Of a DNA stretch of 12,120 nt, positions 1 to 7,504 are shown one piece after another. This DNA is from an uncultured Christensenella sp. GTDB taxonomy: Bacteria; Bacillota; Clostridia; Christensenellales; UBA3700. The position numbers and the translations under genes are program-made. The stretch covers positions 1-12,120 of the forward strand of contig CAJTVJ010000038.1 in NCBI GenBank assembly GCA_910579785.1, given 5' to 3'. The notes under the pieces are model-generated. The model worked only from the letters and a program-made list of their open reading frames with translations, ran no database searches and was not told the origin of the DNA. The stretch's first letter is position 1; each line of letters starts with the position of its first letter.

Positions 1-1
1 G

Positions 2-3000
2 GCGTTTACGCTTGGCGGCAGCGGAGGCGGTATAGCATATACGCAAGAAGAGTTTTTGGAGATAGCGGAAAACGGTCTGCGCACTTCGCCTATACATCAG
101 ATTTTGGTCGAGAAGTGTATCAGCGGTTGGAAGGAGATAGAATTTGAGGTCATAAGAGACAGCAAGGGCAATGCGATTACGGTGTGCAGTATGGAGAACT
201 TTGATCCCGTCGGCGTACATACCGGCGACAGTATAGTTATCGCGCCTGCGGTCACGCTTGCCGACAAAGAATATCAAATGCTCCGCAGCGCGGCTCTTAA
301 AATAGTCGAGGCTTTGAAGGTAGAGGGCGGTTGCAACTGTCAGTTTGCTCTCGACCCCAATTCTTTTGAATATGCGGTTATCGAAGTCAATCCGCGCGTC
401 AGCAGAAGCTCTGCGCTTGCGTCTAAGGCGACGGGTTATCCGATCGCAAAGGTCGCTACCAAGATAGCGATAGGCTATACTTTGGACGAGATAAAAAATG
501 CTGTGACGGGCAACACGTTTGCCTGCTTTGAGCCGTCGATAGACTACGTCGTCGTCAAATTCCCCAAGTGGCCGTTTGACAAATTCTTCTACGCAAGCCG
601 TAAGCTCGGCACGCAGATGAAGGCTACGGGCGAAGTCATGGCGATAGGAGTGACCTTTGAACAGGCTATTATGAAATCCGTCCGAGGCGCGGAGATATCG
701 CACAACACGCTCAACGACAAGAAATTTGAAAAATACTCAGACGAGAGATTGCTCGAAAAACTCCACGACGTGGACGACGAGAGAATATTCGTAATATACG
801 AGGCGCTTAAAAGAGGCGTCAGCGTGGACGATATATACGATATAACAAAGATAGACAGATGGTTTTTGAATAAGCTGCTCAAACTTATAGGTATGCAAAA
901 CCGTTTGAAGAGCGAGACTTTGACGGACGAGCTCTATCTTGCGGCAAAAAAAATGGGCTTTTTGGACAGCACGATAGAGGAATTTTCCGGGCAGAAGATA
1001 AAGAACGTCAGATACGCGTCATACAAGATGGTAGACACCTGCGCAGCGGAGTTTGCCGCAATGACTCCTTATTTCTATTCGACCTTTGACGACGAGAACG
1101 AGGCGAGAGAGTTTATCGACAACAAAAAGAGCGATAAACAAAAGGTCATCGTATTCGGCTCAGGTCCTATCCGCATCGGTCAGGGTATTGAATTCGACTA
1201 TGCATCCGTACACTGCGTGTGGGCGTTGAAACGCAAGGGATATGAAGTCGTCATCGTCAACAACAATCCCGAGACGGTATCCACAGACTTTGATACTGCC
1301 GACAGACTTTATTTCGAGCCGCTGACCAACGAAGACGTTATGTCGATAATTCAGACAGAAAAACCTTACGGCGTGGTCGTAGCTTTCGGCGGACAGACGG
1401 CGATAAAGCTTACCAAGATGCTCAAAGAAAATAATATCAAGATTTTGGGTACGCAGGCTGAGTATATAGATATGGCGGAGGATAGAGAGAAGTTTGACGA
1501 ACTTTTGGAAAAACTTGATATCAAGCGTCCGCAAGGCTTCACGATAATGACGAAAGAAGAGGCGTTGAAAGTCGCCAACGAGATAGGATATCCCACGTTG
1601 CTCAGACCTTCTTACGTGCTTGGCGGACAGAATATGACGGTATGTCATTCCGACGCCGACGTAATCGAATATATGGACGTCATTCTTTCGCAGAAGATAG
1701 AAAACCCCGTGCTTATCGACAAGTATCTTATGGGTATAGAAATCGAAGTTGACGCTATCTGCGACGGCGAGGACATACTCATCCCGGGCGTAATGCAGCA
1801 CGTTGAAAGAACGGGTATCCACTCGGGCGACTCTATCGCGGTATATCCGTCATGGAATATCGGCGACGAGATGCTTGCGAGAATAGAAGAGTGCAGCAAG
1901 TTGCTTGCAGTCAATCTGCATACGGTAGGTCTTGTCAACATACAGTACCTTATCTATCACAACGAGCTGTACGTAATCGAAGTCAATCCTAGAAGCTCGC
2001 GTACGATACCGTATATAAGCAAGGTGACGGGCGTGCCTATGGTAGACCTTGCGACGAGAGCTATACTCGGCGAAAAGCTTGCGGATATGGGCTACGGCAC
2101 GGGCATTTATCCCAATTCGCCGTACGTTGCGGTCAAAGTGCCGGTATTCTCTTTTGAGAAACTCACCAACGTGGACACTCAGCTCGGACCTGAGATGAAA
2201 TCTACCGGCGAAGTGCTCGGTATTGCCACAACGCTTGAAGAAGCCCTTTATAAAGGACTTGTAGCTGCCAATTACAAGATGAAAAAGAAAGGCGGTATAT
2301 TCATATCGGTACGTAACCAAGACAAAGAAGAGATTGGCGAGATAGGTCAGAAGTTTGAAGAGCTGGGATATACGCTTTATGCTACGGCAGGCACCGCAGA
2401 GATACTCAAAGGCTTTGGTTTGGACGTCATAGAGGTCAACAAGATACACCAAAATTCCAAAGACAACACTTTGACGTTGATAGAGTCGGGCAAGATAGAC
2501 TATATCATTTCCACGTCTTCAAAAGGCAAACTTCCTACGAGAGACAGCGTCAAGATAAGAAGAAAGGCGGTCGAGAGAGCAATACCGTGTCTTACGTCTA
2601 TCGACACGGCAAACGCAGTCGTCAATTCGCTTATGAGCAGATATTCTCAATACAATACCGAACTTATCGACATCAATAAGCTTAGAGAAGGCAGGTCCTT
2701 GCGCAAGTTTACAAAGATGCAGGGCATAGGCAACGACTATATCTATTTCAACTGCATAGGCAATCCGATAGTCAACCCCGAGGGCTTGGCGGTACGTCTG
2801 TCAGACAGACATTTCGGCGTGGGCGCGGACGGCGTGATACTCATATGCGACAGCGAAGTAGCCGACGTCAAGATGAGAATGTTCAATGCTGACGGCAGCG
2901 AAGGCAAGATGTGCGGCAACGGAATACGTTGCGTTGCTAAGTACTGCTATGACAATGCGATAGTCAACAAGAAGCAAATGACAATAGAGACTTTGAGCGG

Positions 3001-3535
3001 TATCAAAAATATCGAGATACACACCCAAAACGGCGTTGCAAAACTCATCACCGTTGATATGGGCAAGGCAGAACTTGCGCCTAAGAAAGTGCCCGTAAAA
3101 CTCGACGGCAAGTCGGTCGTCGACAGGGCGATAGAGATAGGCGGCAAGGAATACAACGTCACCTGCGTATCTATGGGCAATCCTCATGCGGTGGTATTTG
3201 TCAAGAACGTCGAGAGCCTCAACGTCGAGAAGCTTGGCAAGACGTTTGAAGAGAGCGAGTTGTTCCCTGACGGCGTCAACGTAGAATTTGTCAAAGTCAT
3301 CGACAAACATACGCTCAAAATGAGAGTTTGCGAAAGAGGAAGCGGCGAGACTTGGGCTTGCGGCACGGGCGCGTGCGCTGTTGCCGTCGCGGCGGTACTC
3401 AACGGATATTGCAATAAAGACGAAGATATATGCGTCAAATTGCTTGGAGGTGACCTTGTTGTCAAATATACCGACGATGCAGTCTACATGACGGGCGGCG
3501 CAGTAAAAGTATACGATGGAGAGGTAGAAGTATGA
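2..3535 (+). CDS. carB-dapF: Carbamoyl-phosphate synthase large subunit (5'-partial) fused in frame to diaminopimelate epimerase
   Basis: The frame is open from the left edge (codon 1 at nt 2), so the CarB N-terminus, roughly 170 residues by memory of E. coli CarB, lies outside. The first ATP-grasp continues from FTLGGSGGGIAY through the EVNPRVSRSSALASKATG stretch. The second synthetase half starts near nt 1145 (FGSGPIRIGQGIEFDY) and includes RPSYVLGG and EVNPRSSRT. An MGS-like allosteric domain spans about nt 2290-2660 (ISTSSKGKLPTRDS, near its end). CarB uses ammonia from CarA, bicarbonate and two ATP to make carbamoyl phosphate. With no stop, the frame passes at nt 2699 into a full-length DapF (278 residues), which interconverts LL- and meso-diaminopimelate. 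DapF has both catalytic-cysteine motifs, KMCGNGIRC and WACGTGAC. Both halves look intact. carA is not visible. It is unclear whether the cell makes one chain of about 1,350 residues, two proteins, or both. Confidence 0.93.
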   Translation, partial: AFTLGGSGGGIAYTQEEFLEIAENGLRTSPIHQILVEKCISGWKEIEFEVIRDSKGNAITVCSMENFDPVGVHTGDSIVIAPAVTLADKEYQMLRSAALKIVEALKVEGGCNCQFALDPNSFEYAVIEVNPRVSRSSALASKATGYPIAKVATKIAIGYTLDEIKNAVTGNTFACFEPSIDYVVVKFPKWPFDKFFYASRKLGTQMKATGEVMAIGVTFEQAIMKSVRGAEISHNTLNDKKFEKYSDERLLEKLHDVDDERIFVIYEALKRGVSVDDIYDITKIDRWFLNKLLKLIGMQNRLKSETLTDELYLAAKKMGFLDSTIEEFSGQKIKNVRYASYKMVDTCAAEFAAMTPYFYSTFDDENEAREFIDNKKSDKQKVIVFGSGPIRIGQGIEFDYASVHCVWALKRKGYEVVIVNNNPETVSTDFDTADRLYFEPLTNEDVMSIIQTEKPYGVVVAFGGQTAIKLTKMLKENNIKILGTQAEYIDMAEDREKFDELLEKLDIKRPQGFTIMTKEEALKVANEIGYPTLLRPSYVLGGQNMTVCHSDADVIEYMDVILSQKIENPVLIDKYLMGIEIEVDAICDGEDILIPGVMQHVERTGIHSGDSIAVYPSWNIGDEMLARIEECSKLLAVNLHTVGLVNIQYLIYHNELYVIEVNPRSSRTIPYISKVTGVPMVDLATRAILGEKLADMGYGTGIYPNSPYVAVKVPVFSFEKLTNVDTQLGPEMKSTGEVLGIATTLEEALYKGLVAANYKMKKKGGIFISVRNQDKEEIGEIGQKFEELGYTLYATAGTAEILKGFGLDVIEVNKIHQNSKDNTLTLIESGKIDYIISTSSKGKLPTRDSVKIRRKAVERAIPCLTSIDTANAVVNSLMSRYSQYNTELIDINKLREGRSLRKFTKMQGIGNDYIYFNCIGNPIVNPEGLAVRLSDRHFGVGADGVILICDSEVADVKMRMFNADGSEGKMCGNGIRCVAKYCYDNAIVNKKQMTIETLSGIKNIEIHTQNGVAKLITVDMGKAELAPKKVPVKLDGKSVVDRAIEIGGKEYNVTCVSMGNPHAVVFVKNVESLNVEKLGKTFEESELFPDGVNVEFVKVIDKHTLKMRVCERGSGETWACGTGACAVAVAAVLNGYCNKDEDICVKLLGGDLVVKYTDDAVYMTGGAVKVYDGEVEV
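2686..2701 (+). promoter_or_regulatory. Possible internal ribosome binding site and TTG start for DapF
   Basis: AGAAGG (2686-2691) lies 7 nt before TTG (2699-2701), and that TTG falls exactly where DapF proteins normally have their initiator Met (xRKFTKMQGIGND). This looks like a preserved start of a formerly or still separately translated dapF. It is inside the uninterrupted CarB frame, so the site could give free DapF in addition to the fusion. AGAAGG is a moderate Shine-Dalgarno match, and purine-rich runs also occur by chance in these genes. Confidence 0.45.
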
Positions 3536-5136
3536 CGAAATATATATTTGTGACAGGAGGAGTTGTATCGGGACTTGGCAAGGGCATCACTATGGCGTGC
3601 CTCGGCAGATTGCTCAAATCCAGAGGATTGAAGGTAATGGCGCAAAAGCTCGATCCGTACGTCAACGTAGACCCCGGCACTATGAATCCGTTGGAACACG
3701 GAGAAGTGTACGTCACGGAGGACGGAGCGGAGACAGATCTCGATCTTGGACACTATGAGAGATTTATTGATGTAGAGCTCAATAAGTATTCCAATCTTAC
3801 GACGGGTAAGGTATATTGGAACGTACTCAATAAAGAGCGCAACGGCGATTATCTCGGCAAAACCGTGCAGATAATCCCTCATATCACCAATGAGATAAAA
3901 GAATTTGTATACAGCGTGGGCAAGAAGTCCAACGCTGACGTAGTAATGACCGAGATAGGCGGCACGACGGGCGATATAGAGAGTCAACCTTTCTTGGAGG
4001 CGATAAGACAGATATCACATGAGGTTGGCAGAGACAACTGTCTGTTTATCCACGTCACTTTGGTGCCGTATATAAAGTCGAGCGGAGAGCAAAAGTCCAA
4101 GCCGACGCAGCACTCAGTCAAGGAATTGATGGGACTCGGAATACATCCCGACATAATAGTATGCCGTTGCGACGAGCCTATGGAGAGGAGCGTGCTTGAT
4201 AAGATAGCGCTTTTCTGCAACGTTGCTCCCGACTGCGTAGTCGAGAACTTGACGGTCGACGTACTCTATGAAGCTCCGCTTATGTTGGAAGACAGCAAGC
4301 TCAGCGAAGTGGTATGCCGTCAGCTGCGTCTTGACACTCCAAAGCCAGATATGCAGGAATGGATAGATATGCTAGGACGTATCAAGTCCAGAAAAGACGA
4401 AGTCACGATAGCTATCGTAGGCAAATATATCAAATTGCACGACGCTTATCTTTCTGTTGTCGAGGCATTGAAGCACGGCGGTTACGAGAACGGCTGTATA
4501 GTAGATATCAAGTGGATAGACAGCGAGACGCTTGACGGCGACGCAAGCTGCGAAGACGCGTTCAAGGACGTAGACGGAATTTTGGTTCCCGGCGGCTTTG
4601 GAGACAGAGGAGTCGAGGGCAAGATTGCCGCATGTAAGTGGGCGAGAGAAAACAATATCCCGTATTTTGGAATATGTCTCGGTATGCAAATAGCAGTTAT
4701 CGAGTACGCGCGCAACGTGCTTGGATATGCCGACGCGACGTCGAGCGAATTTGACCCCGACAGCAAACATTGTGTAATAGACTTGATGCCGGACCAAAAG
4801 GGATTGCCTAAGGGCGGCACTATGAGACTTGGCGCATATCCTTGTAAGATAGCAAAAGATTCGCTTATGCAAAAGGCTTACGGCGAGGATATGATTCAGG
4901 AGAGACATCGCCACAGATATGAATTCAACAATGACTTCCGCAAAGAATTGGAAGACGCCGGGCTGAGAGTTACGGGTACTTCTCCTGACAACAGCTTAGT
5001 CGAAGCAGTCGAGATACCTGCCAACGATTTCTTTATCGCAGTGCAGTATCATCCTGAATTTAAGTCACGTCCCAACAGGGCGCACGCGATTTTCAGAGAG
5101 TTTGTCAAAGCTTCCCTTGCTAACAAGAATAAATAA
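3532..5136 (+). CDS. pyrG: CTP synthase (glutamine-hydrolysing)
   Basis: The product (534 aa, normal length) converts UTP to CTP using ATP and glutamine, the last step of de novo pyrimidine nucleotide synthesis in the cytosol. The N-terminal synthetase domain has the P-loop SGLGKG (residues 14-19), the DPYVNVDPGTMNPLEHGEV region and EIGGTTGDIE (141-150). The C-terminal class I glutamine amidotransferase domain (about 292-534) has PGGFGDRG, nucleophile Cys382 in GICLGMQ, and His507/Glu509 in YHPEF. The ATG overlaps the dapF stop as ATGA, so translation is probably coupled, with a GGAGAGG-like site just upstream. No promoter or leader of its own is visible. The CTP-sensing attenuation known for B. 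subtilis pyrG, which needs a dedicated G-rich transcript start, is therefore unlikely here. Confidence 0.97.
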   Translation: MTKYIFVTGGVVSGLGKGITMACLGRLLKSRGLKVMAQKLDPYVNVDPGTMNPLEHGEVYVTEDGAETDLDLGHYERFIDVELNKYSNLTTGKVYWNVLNKERNGDYLGKTVQIIPHITNEIKEFVYSVGKKSNADVVMTEIGGTTGDIESQPFLEAIRQISHEVGRDNCLFIHVTLVPYIKSSGEQKSKPTQHSVKELMGLGIHPDIIVCRCDEPMERSVLDKIALFCNVAPDCVVENLTVDVLYEAPLMLEDSKLSEVVCRQLRLDTPKPDMQEWIDMLGRIKSRKDEVTIAIVGKYIKLHDAYLSVVEALKHGGYENGCIVDIKWIDSETLDGDASCEDAFKDVDGILVPGGFGDRGVEGKIAACKWARENNIPYFGICLGMQIAVIEYARNVLGYADATSSEFDPDSKHCVIDLMPDQKGLPKGGTMRLGAYPCKIAKDSLMQKAYGEDMIQERHRHRYEFNNDFRKELEDAGLRVTGTSPDNSLVEAVEIPANDFFIAVQYHPEFKSRPNRAHAIFREFVKASLANKNK

Positions 5137-5158
5137 AATTATACCGAAATATTATATG

Positions 5159-5195
5159 GACGGCAGTGCAATTTAATAGCGCCGCCGTCTTTCTT
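5159..5195 (+). terminator. Intrinsic terminator after pyrG
   Basis: An 11-nt arm GACGGCAGTGC (5159-5169) pairs with GCGCCGCCGTC (5179-5189) across a 9-nt A/T loop, with one A-C mismatch and one G-U pair. TTTCTTAT follows. It starts 22 nt after the pyrG stop. It lies between convergent genes and might also stop the phosphatase transcript coming from the other side, but the T-tract on that strand is weak. Confidence 0.8.
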
Positions 5196-5240
5196 ATAAA
5201 TAGATATTAAGTCAAAATGATTAGGCAAACGCCATATCTT

Positions 5241-6350
5241 TTATGCTAATATGTTTGTTGTAAGTAAATTTATAATACTGTCCAACTGATATGCAGGCAC
5301 TCCGAAATTCGCAAGCGCATTGTACGTCTTTTCTTTTAGGTCGCTGCCGATTGCAGATTGCACGGCTTTGTAATACGGGCTGTCGGTCACGCCGCTTTTA
5401 TGTCGGGCTCCGCCGATATTTCCGAGGTTGGAGAATAGATAGTCTTTTATCAAATCGCTCTCTTCTACGCCGAGAAGCGCATTGATAAGAAACGCAATCA
5501 TACCCGTTCTGTCAGTGCCGATATTACAATGGAAAATCAACGGATAGTTGTCTTTGTCTGCAAGAAATGCAAACGTCTCTAATATCTTGTCTTTGTTGTC
5601 ATTCCACATGTCGCCGTCCCATTTCATTGGGATATTTACATATTGGACGTCGCCGCCAAGCGGACTTGACGTAATGCCTCCTATTTCTCCGTTGTCGACT
5701 TCGCGCAAGTCTATTTCACTTTTGACGCCCATGACTTCGCGCATCGTTTTTATACCGTCGGCAGTGATTTCTATGACGGGGCTGTCGGCAGAACTTTTAT
5801 TTAATCTTCCGCAGCGGTAAATCATTCCTTGCTTTACGCTCTTGCCGTCGCCGAGACTCCAACCGCCAAGGTCTCTCACGTTTGTCACTCCGTCCACAGA
5901 GAGATTGCGCGGAGCCGTTGAATTTACGTAGAAAGAACCTGTCTTTCCTGTCTTATCGTTTGCCACCTTCCAATAGTAATTGGTGCCGATTTTAAGATTG
6001 GTGATTTTTAAATTTGTCTCTGTCGTTTGATAAGTTACCGCGTCATTCATATTTTGTTTTTCGCTGACAATCACCTCATATTTGCCGTCGTTTGGGAATT
6101 CATCCCACTTCAATGTTATGCCTTTGGGTTTGCTGTACTCGGCTTTTCCTTTGGCATATAAACCGGCGGCGTATGACGGGGCATGCAAATAATCTATTTG
6201 TCTTTGCGTATGTATGTAGACAGTCTTTTTATCGTCGGTTAGGTGTACTACTGTGTCAATATCTTTTTTTAAACACCCAGCAAAGAGGGTAAGTATGATT
6301 GTCAGTACAAGAAGGGTAATTATTATTTTTTTGTTGAAAGTATTTTTCAT
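5241..6350 (-). CDS. Predicted lipoprotein tyrosine/dual-specificity phosphatase with FN3-like domain
   Basis: The 369-aa product begins with a basic, then hydrophobic signal peptide and a lipobox ending FAGC, so Cys26 is the likely lipidated residue and the enzyme is probably anchored outside the membrane. Residues about 75-143 look like a fibronectin type III-type beta domain (ITLKWDEFPNDGKYEV, then GTNYYWKV). The catalytic domain (about 147-369) matches the tyrosine phosphatase family of Listeria LipA and mycobacterial MptpB (Tyr_phosphatase_3 type). It has NVRDLGG (157-163), EIDLRE (212-217) and the P-loop HC-N-I-G-T-D-R-TG with Cys275 and Arg281. The family P-loop usually has Lys where Thr279 stands here. 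A GAGGA site 8 nt upstream supports the ATG at 6350. It is a single-gene unit, and the substrate (phosphoprotein, phosphoinositide or another ester) is unknown. Confidence 0.88.
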   Translation of the reverse strand: MKNTFNKKIIITLLVLTIILTLFAGCLKKDIDTVVHLTDDKKTVYIHTQRQIDYLHAPSYAAGLYAKGKAEYSKPKGITLKWDEFPNDGKYEVIVSEKQNMNDAVTYQTTETNLKITNLKIGTNYYWKVANDKTGKTGSFYVNSTAPRNLSVDGVTNVRDLGGWSLGDGKSVKQGMIYRCGRLNKSSADSPVIEITADGIKTMREVMGVKSEIDLREVDNGEIGGITSSPLGGDVQYVNIPMKWDGDMWNDNKDKILETFAFLADKDNYPLIFHCNIGTDRTGMIAFLINALLGVEESDLIKDYLFSNLGNIGGARHKSGVTDSPYYKAVQSAIGSDLKEKTYNALANFGVPAYQLDSIINLLTTNILA

Positions 6351-6370
6351 TTTCTCTATCCTCGTATTTA

Positions 6371-6399
6371 ATTATACTCTATTATTGCGTCAACTGCAA
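6371..6399 (-). promoter_or_regulatory. Probable promoter of the phosphatase gene
   Basis: On the minus strand a perfect TATAAT (6376-6371) is preceded at 17 bp by TTGCAG (6399-6394), a weak -35 match. A better-looking TTGACG (6393-6388) sits only 11 bp away, too close to act with this -10. The inferred transcript start lies about 15 nt upstream of the start codon, giving a short leader that still includes the GAGGA ribosome binding site. Confidence 0.55.
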
Positions 6400-6434
6400 T
6401 AGCAACGTTATTGTCGGTCTCAAAATTTGCTCTA

Positions 6435-6462
6435 TTGACAAAATACAGCCGTATGGTATAAT
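6435..6462 (+). promoter_or_regulatory. Strong sigma-A-type promoter for the LOG-family gene
   Basis: TTGACA (6435-6440), a 16-bp spacer and TATAAT (6457-6462) are both perfect consensus, and TG at 6454-6455 gives an extended -10. The predicted start near 6469 leaves a leader of about 70 nt before the ATG at 6541, with GGAGGG at 6529-6534. I see no convincing riboswitch fold in that leader. This is the best promoter in the window by consensus, so the downstream gene is probably well transcribed. Confidence 0.85.
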
Positions 6463-6540
6463 AAAAATAAGTTTTACTATTCACAATTTTGGAATTTTGG
6501 GAATAATATATAGGCGTAATGCTTATACGGAGGGAATAAT

Positions 6541-7107
6541 ATGAGAAAAATCGTAGCTATCGTGGGAGATAGCAATATTGAAAAAGGCGGGGCAAAGTAT
6601 AACTTTGCATTTGCTGTCGGCAAGGCGTTGGTCGACAATGGATACAGATTGCAATCGGGCGGACTTGGCGGAGTTATGGAAGCGGCTTTCGCAGGCGCGA
6701 GGTCGTCGGAGAAGTATCAGGACGGCGATACGATAGCTATCATTCCGTCGTTTGACAGGACGATGCACAATGAGTATGCCGATATAGTCATATCCACAGG
6801 CATAGATATGCTGCGTAATGCGATAGTAGCCAATGCCGATGCAGTAATAGCGATTGGCGGTGGCGCAGGCACTTTGTCGGAGATAGCTTTCGCTTGGGCA
6901 ATGATGCGGCTTGTGCTGGCTTGCGAGGACGTCGACGGATGGAGCAGTAAAGTAGCCAATACCAAGATGGATCACCGTGTGCGTTATGACGATATACCGG
7001 AAGATATGGTCTACGGAGTGAGCAATGCCGACGAAGTTATTGAAATTTTGAATAAATATATCGACAAGTATACTAAGTACCACAAAGCCATAGTAATGGG
7101 GGTATAA
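6541..7107 (+). CDS. LOG/DprA-related Rossmann-fold protein (TIGR00725-like family)
   Basis: The 188-aa cytosolic product has the SLOG-type Rossmann signatures: an N-terminal IVAIVGDSN strand-loop, SGGLGGVMEAA (39-49), a conserved RN pair (92-93), and GGGAGTLSE (106-114). The last corresponds to the PGGxGTxxE nucleotide-binding motif of lysine-decarboxylase-like/LOG proteins but lacks the leading Pro. It most resembles the small uncharacterised proteins grouped as DprA/Smf-related family 2 (TIGR00725). LOG enzymes release ribose 5-phosphate from nucleoside monophosphates, but that activity is not shown for this subgroup, so I call only a likely nucleotide-binding role. It is a single gene with a strong promoter; GGAGGG 6 nt before the ATG supports the start. 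Codon use resembles its neighbours. Confidence 0.85.
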   Translation: MRKIVAIVGDSNIEKGGAKYNFAFAVGKALVDNGYRLQSGGLGGVMEAAFAGARSSEKYQDGDTIAIIPSFDRTMHNEYADIVISTGIDMLRNAIVANADAVIAIGGGAGTLSEIAFAWAMMRLVLACEDVDGWSSKVANTKMDHRVRYDDIPEDMVYGVSNADEVIEILNKYIDKYTKYHKAIVMGV

Positions 7108-7116
7108 CTAAGCAGT

Positions 7117-7135
7117 CGTTTTATTGCGTAAAACG
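7117..7135 (+). other. Hairpin just after the LOG-family gene
   Basis: CGTTTTA (7117-7123) and TAAAACG (7129-7135) form a perfect 7-bp stem with a 5-nt loop, 9 nt after the stop. No T-run follows on either strand, so it is not a convincing intrinsic terminator. It may protect or shape the mRNA 3' end. Transcription may continue into the adjacent repeat cluster. Confidence 0.4.
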
Positions 7136-7140
7136 GTAAA

Positions 7141-7379
7141 TGATGATTCCCTCACAATCCTGTAAGTAAATATATAGTCACCTCGACCAACGCAGAGGGG
7201 GCTAATTGATTTGAAAAATTATAAGGATGAGATTTCTCCGCTACGCTATCGCTTCGGTCGAAATGACTATATAATTACAAGGTTGGGAGGGAATCGTCAC
7301 CGACGCTCGCCCAAGACGCATCTGCTGGCTCGCTATTCCGTCGCTTCGCTCCTTACGACCGCAGCGGAGAGGTCTAATC
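7141..7379. repeat. Composite REP/MITE-like repeat cluster 1
   Basis: This stretch fills most of the 397-bp gap between the LOG and flavodiiron genes and has no credible ORF. In order it holds: a 25-bp arm at 7141-7165, repeated inverted at 7275-7299 (21 of 25 match); a hairpin unit 'A' at 7176-7206 (starts AGTCACCTCGACC); a hairpin unit 'B' in opposite sense at 7225-7266 (GAGATTTCTCC ... GGTCGAAATGAC); a 58-bp block 'C' at 7302-7359; and the right half of another A unit (GGAGAGGTCTAAT, to 7377). The same pieces recur at 11718-11988. Short imperfect palindromes arranged this way are typical of REP- or MITE-type non-autonomous repeats. No transposase is present in the window. Confidence 0.8.
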
Positions 7380-7446
7380 GAGTTTAAAAAGTATTGCGCT
7401 CATTAACTTAATAATTTATTTTTTACTTTCTTCGTGTACATAATAA

Positions 7447-7475
7447 TTGCTTAAATCTCGTCTTTATGCTAAAAT
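7447..7475 (+). promoter_or_regulatory. Promoter of the flavodiiron gene
   Basis: TTGCTT (7447-7452) and TAAAAT (7470-7475) are 17 bp apart, with TG at 7467-7468 giving an extended -10. The predicted transcript starts near 7482, leaving a leader of about 23 nt that contains AGGAG (7494-7498), 6 nt before the ATG. I see no clear operator palindrome overlapping it. Confidence 0.65.
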
Positions 7476-7504
7476 AAATGCGTAAAAAAGTATAGGAGCT
7501 TTAT

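Noticed and set aside
1160..2452. Long minus-strand frames within carB (220 and 200 codons)
   Set aside because: They are antisense to conserved CarB sequence; no known motif, no upstream signals.
5291..5820. Plus-strand frames of 64 and 90 codons inside the phosphatase gene
   Set aside because: They are antisense to the phosphatase catalytic domain and have no ribosome site or recognisable domain.
6388..6393. TTGACG as the -35 of the phosphatase promoter
   Set aside because: It is only 11 bp from the TATAAT, too short for sigma-A recognition; the weaker TTGCAG at 17 bp fits the spacing.
7302..7359. Block C as a tRNA, riboswitch or small coding gene
   Set aside because: No cloverleaf, no conserved aptamer pattern that I recognise, and stop codons or lack of a start in a short non-coding setting; its recurrence with the hairpin units points to a repeat.
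7141..7379. CRISPR array as an explanation for the repeats
   Set aside because: Repeats are few, differ in length and orientation, lack uniform spacers, and no cas gene is present; REP/MITE-like elements fit better.
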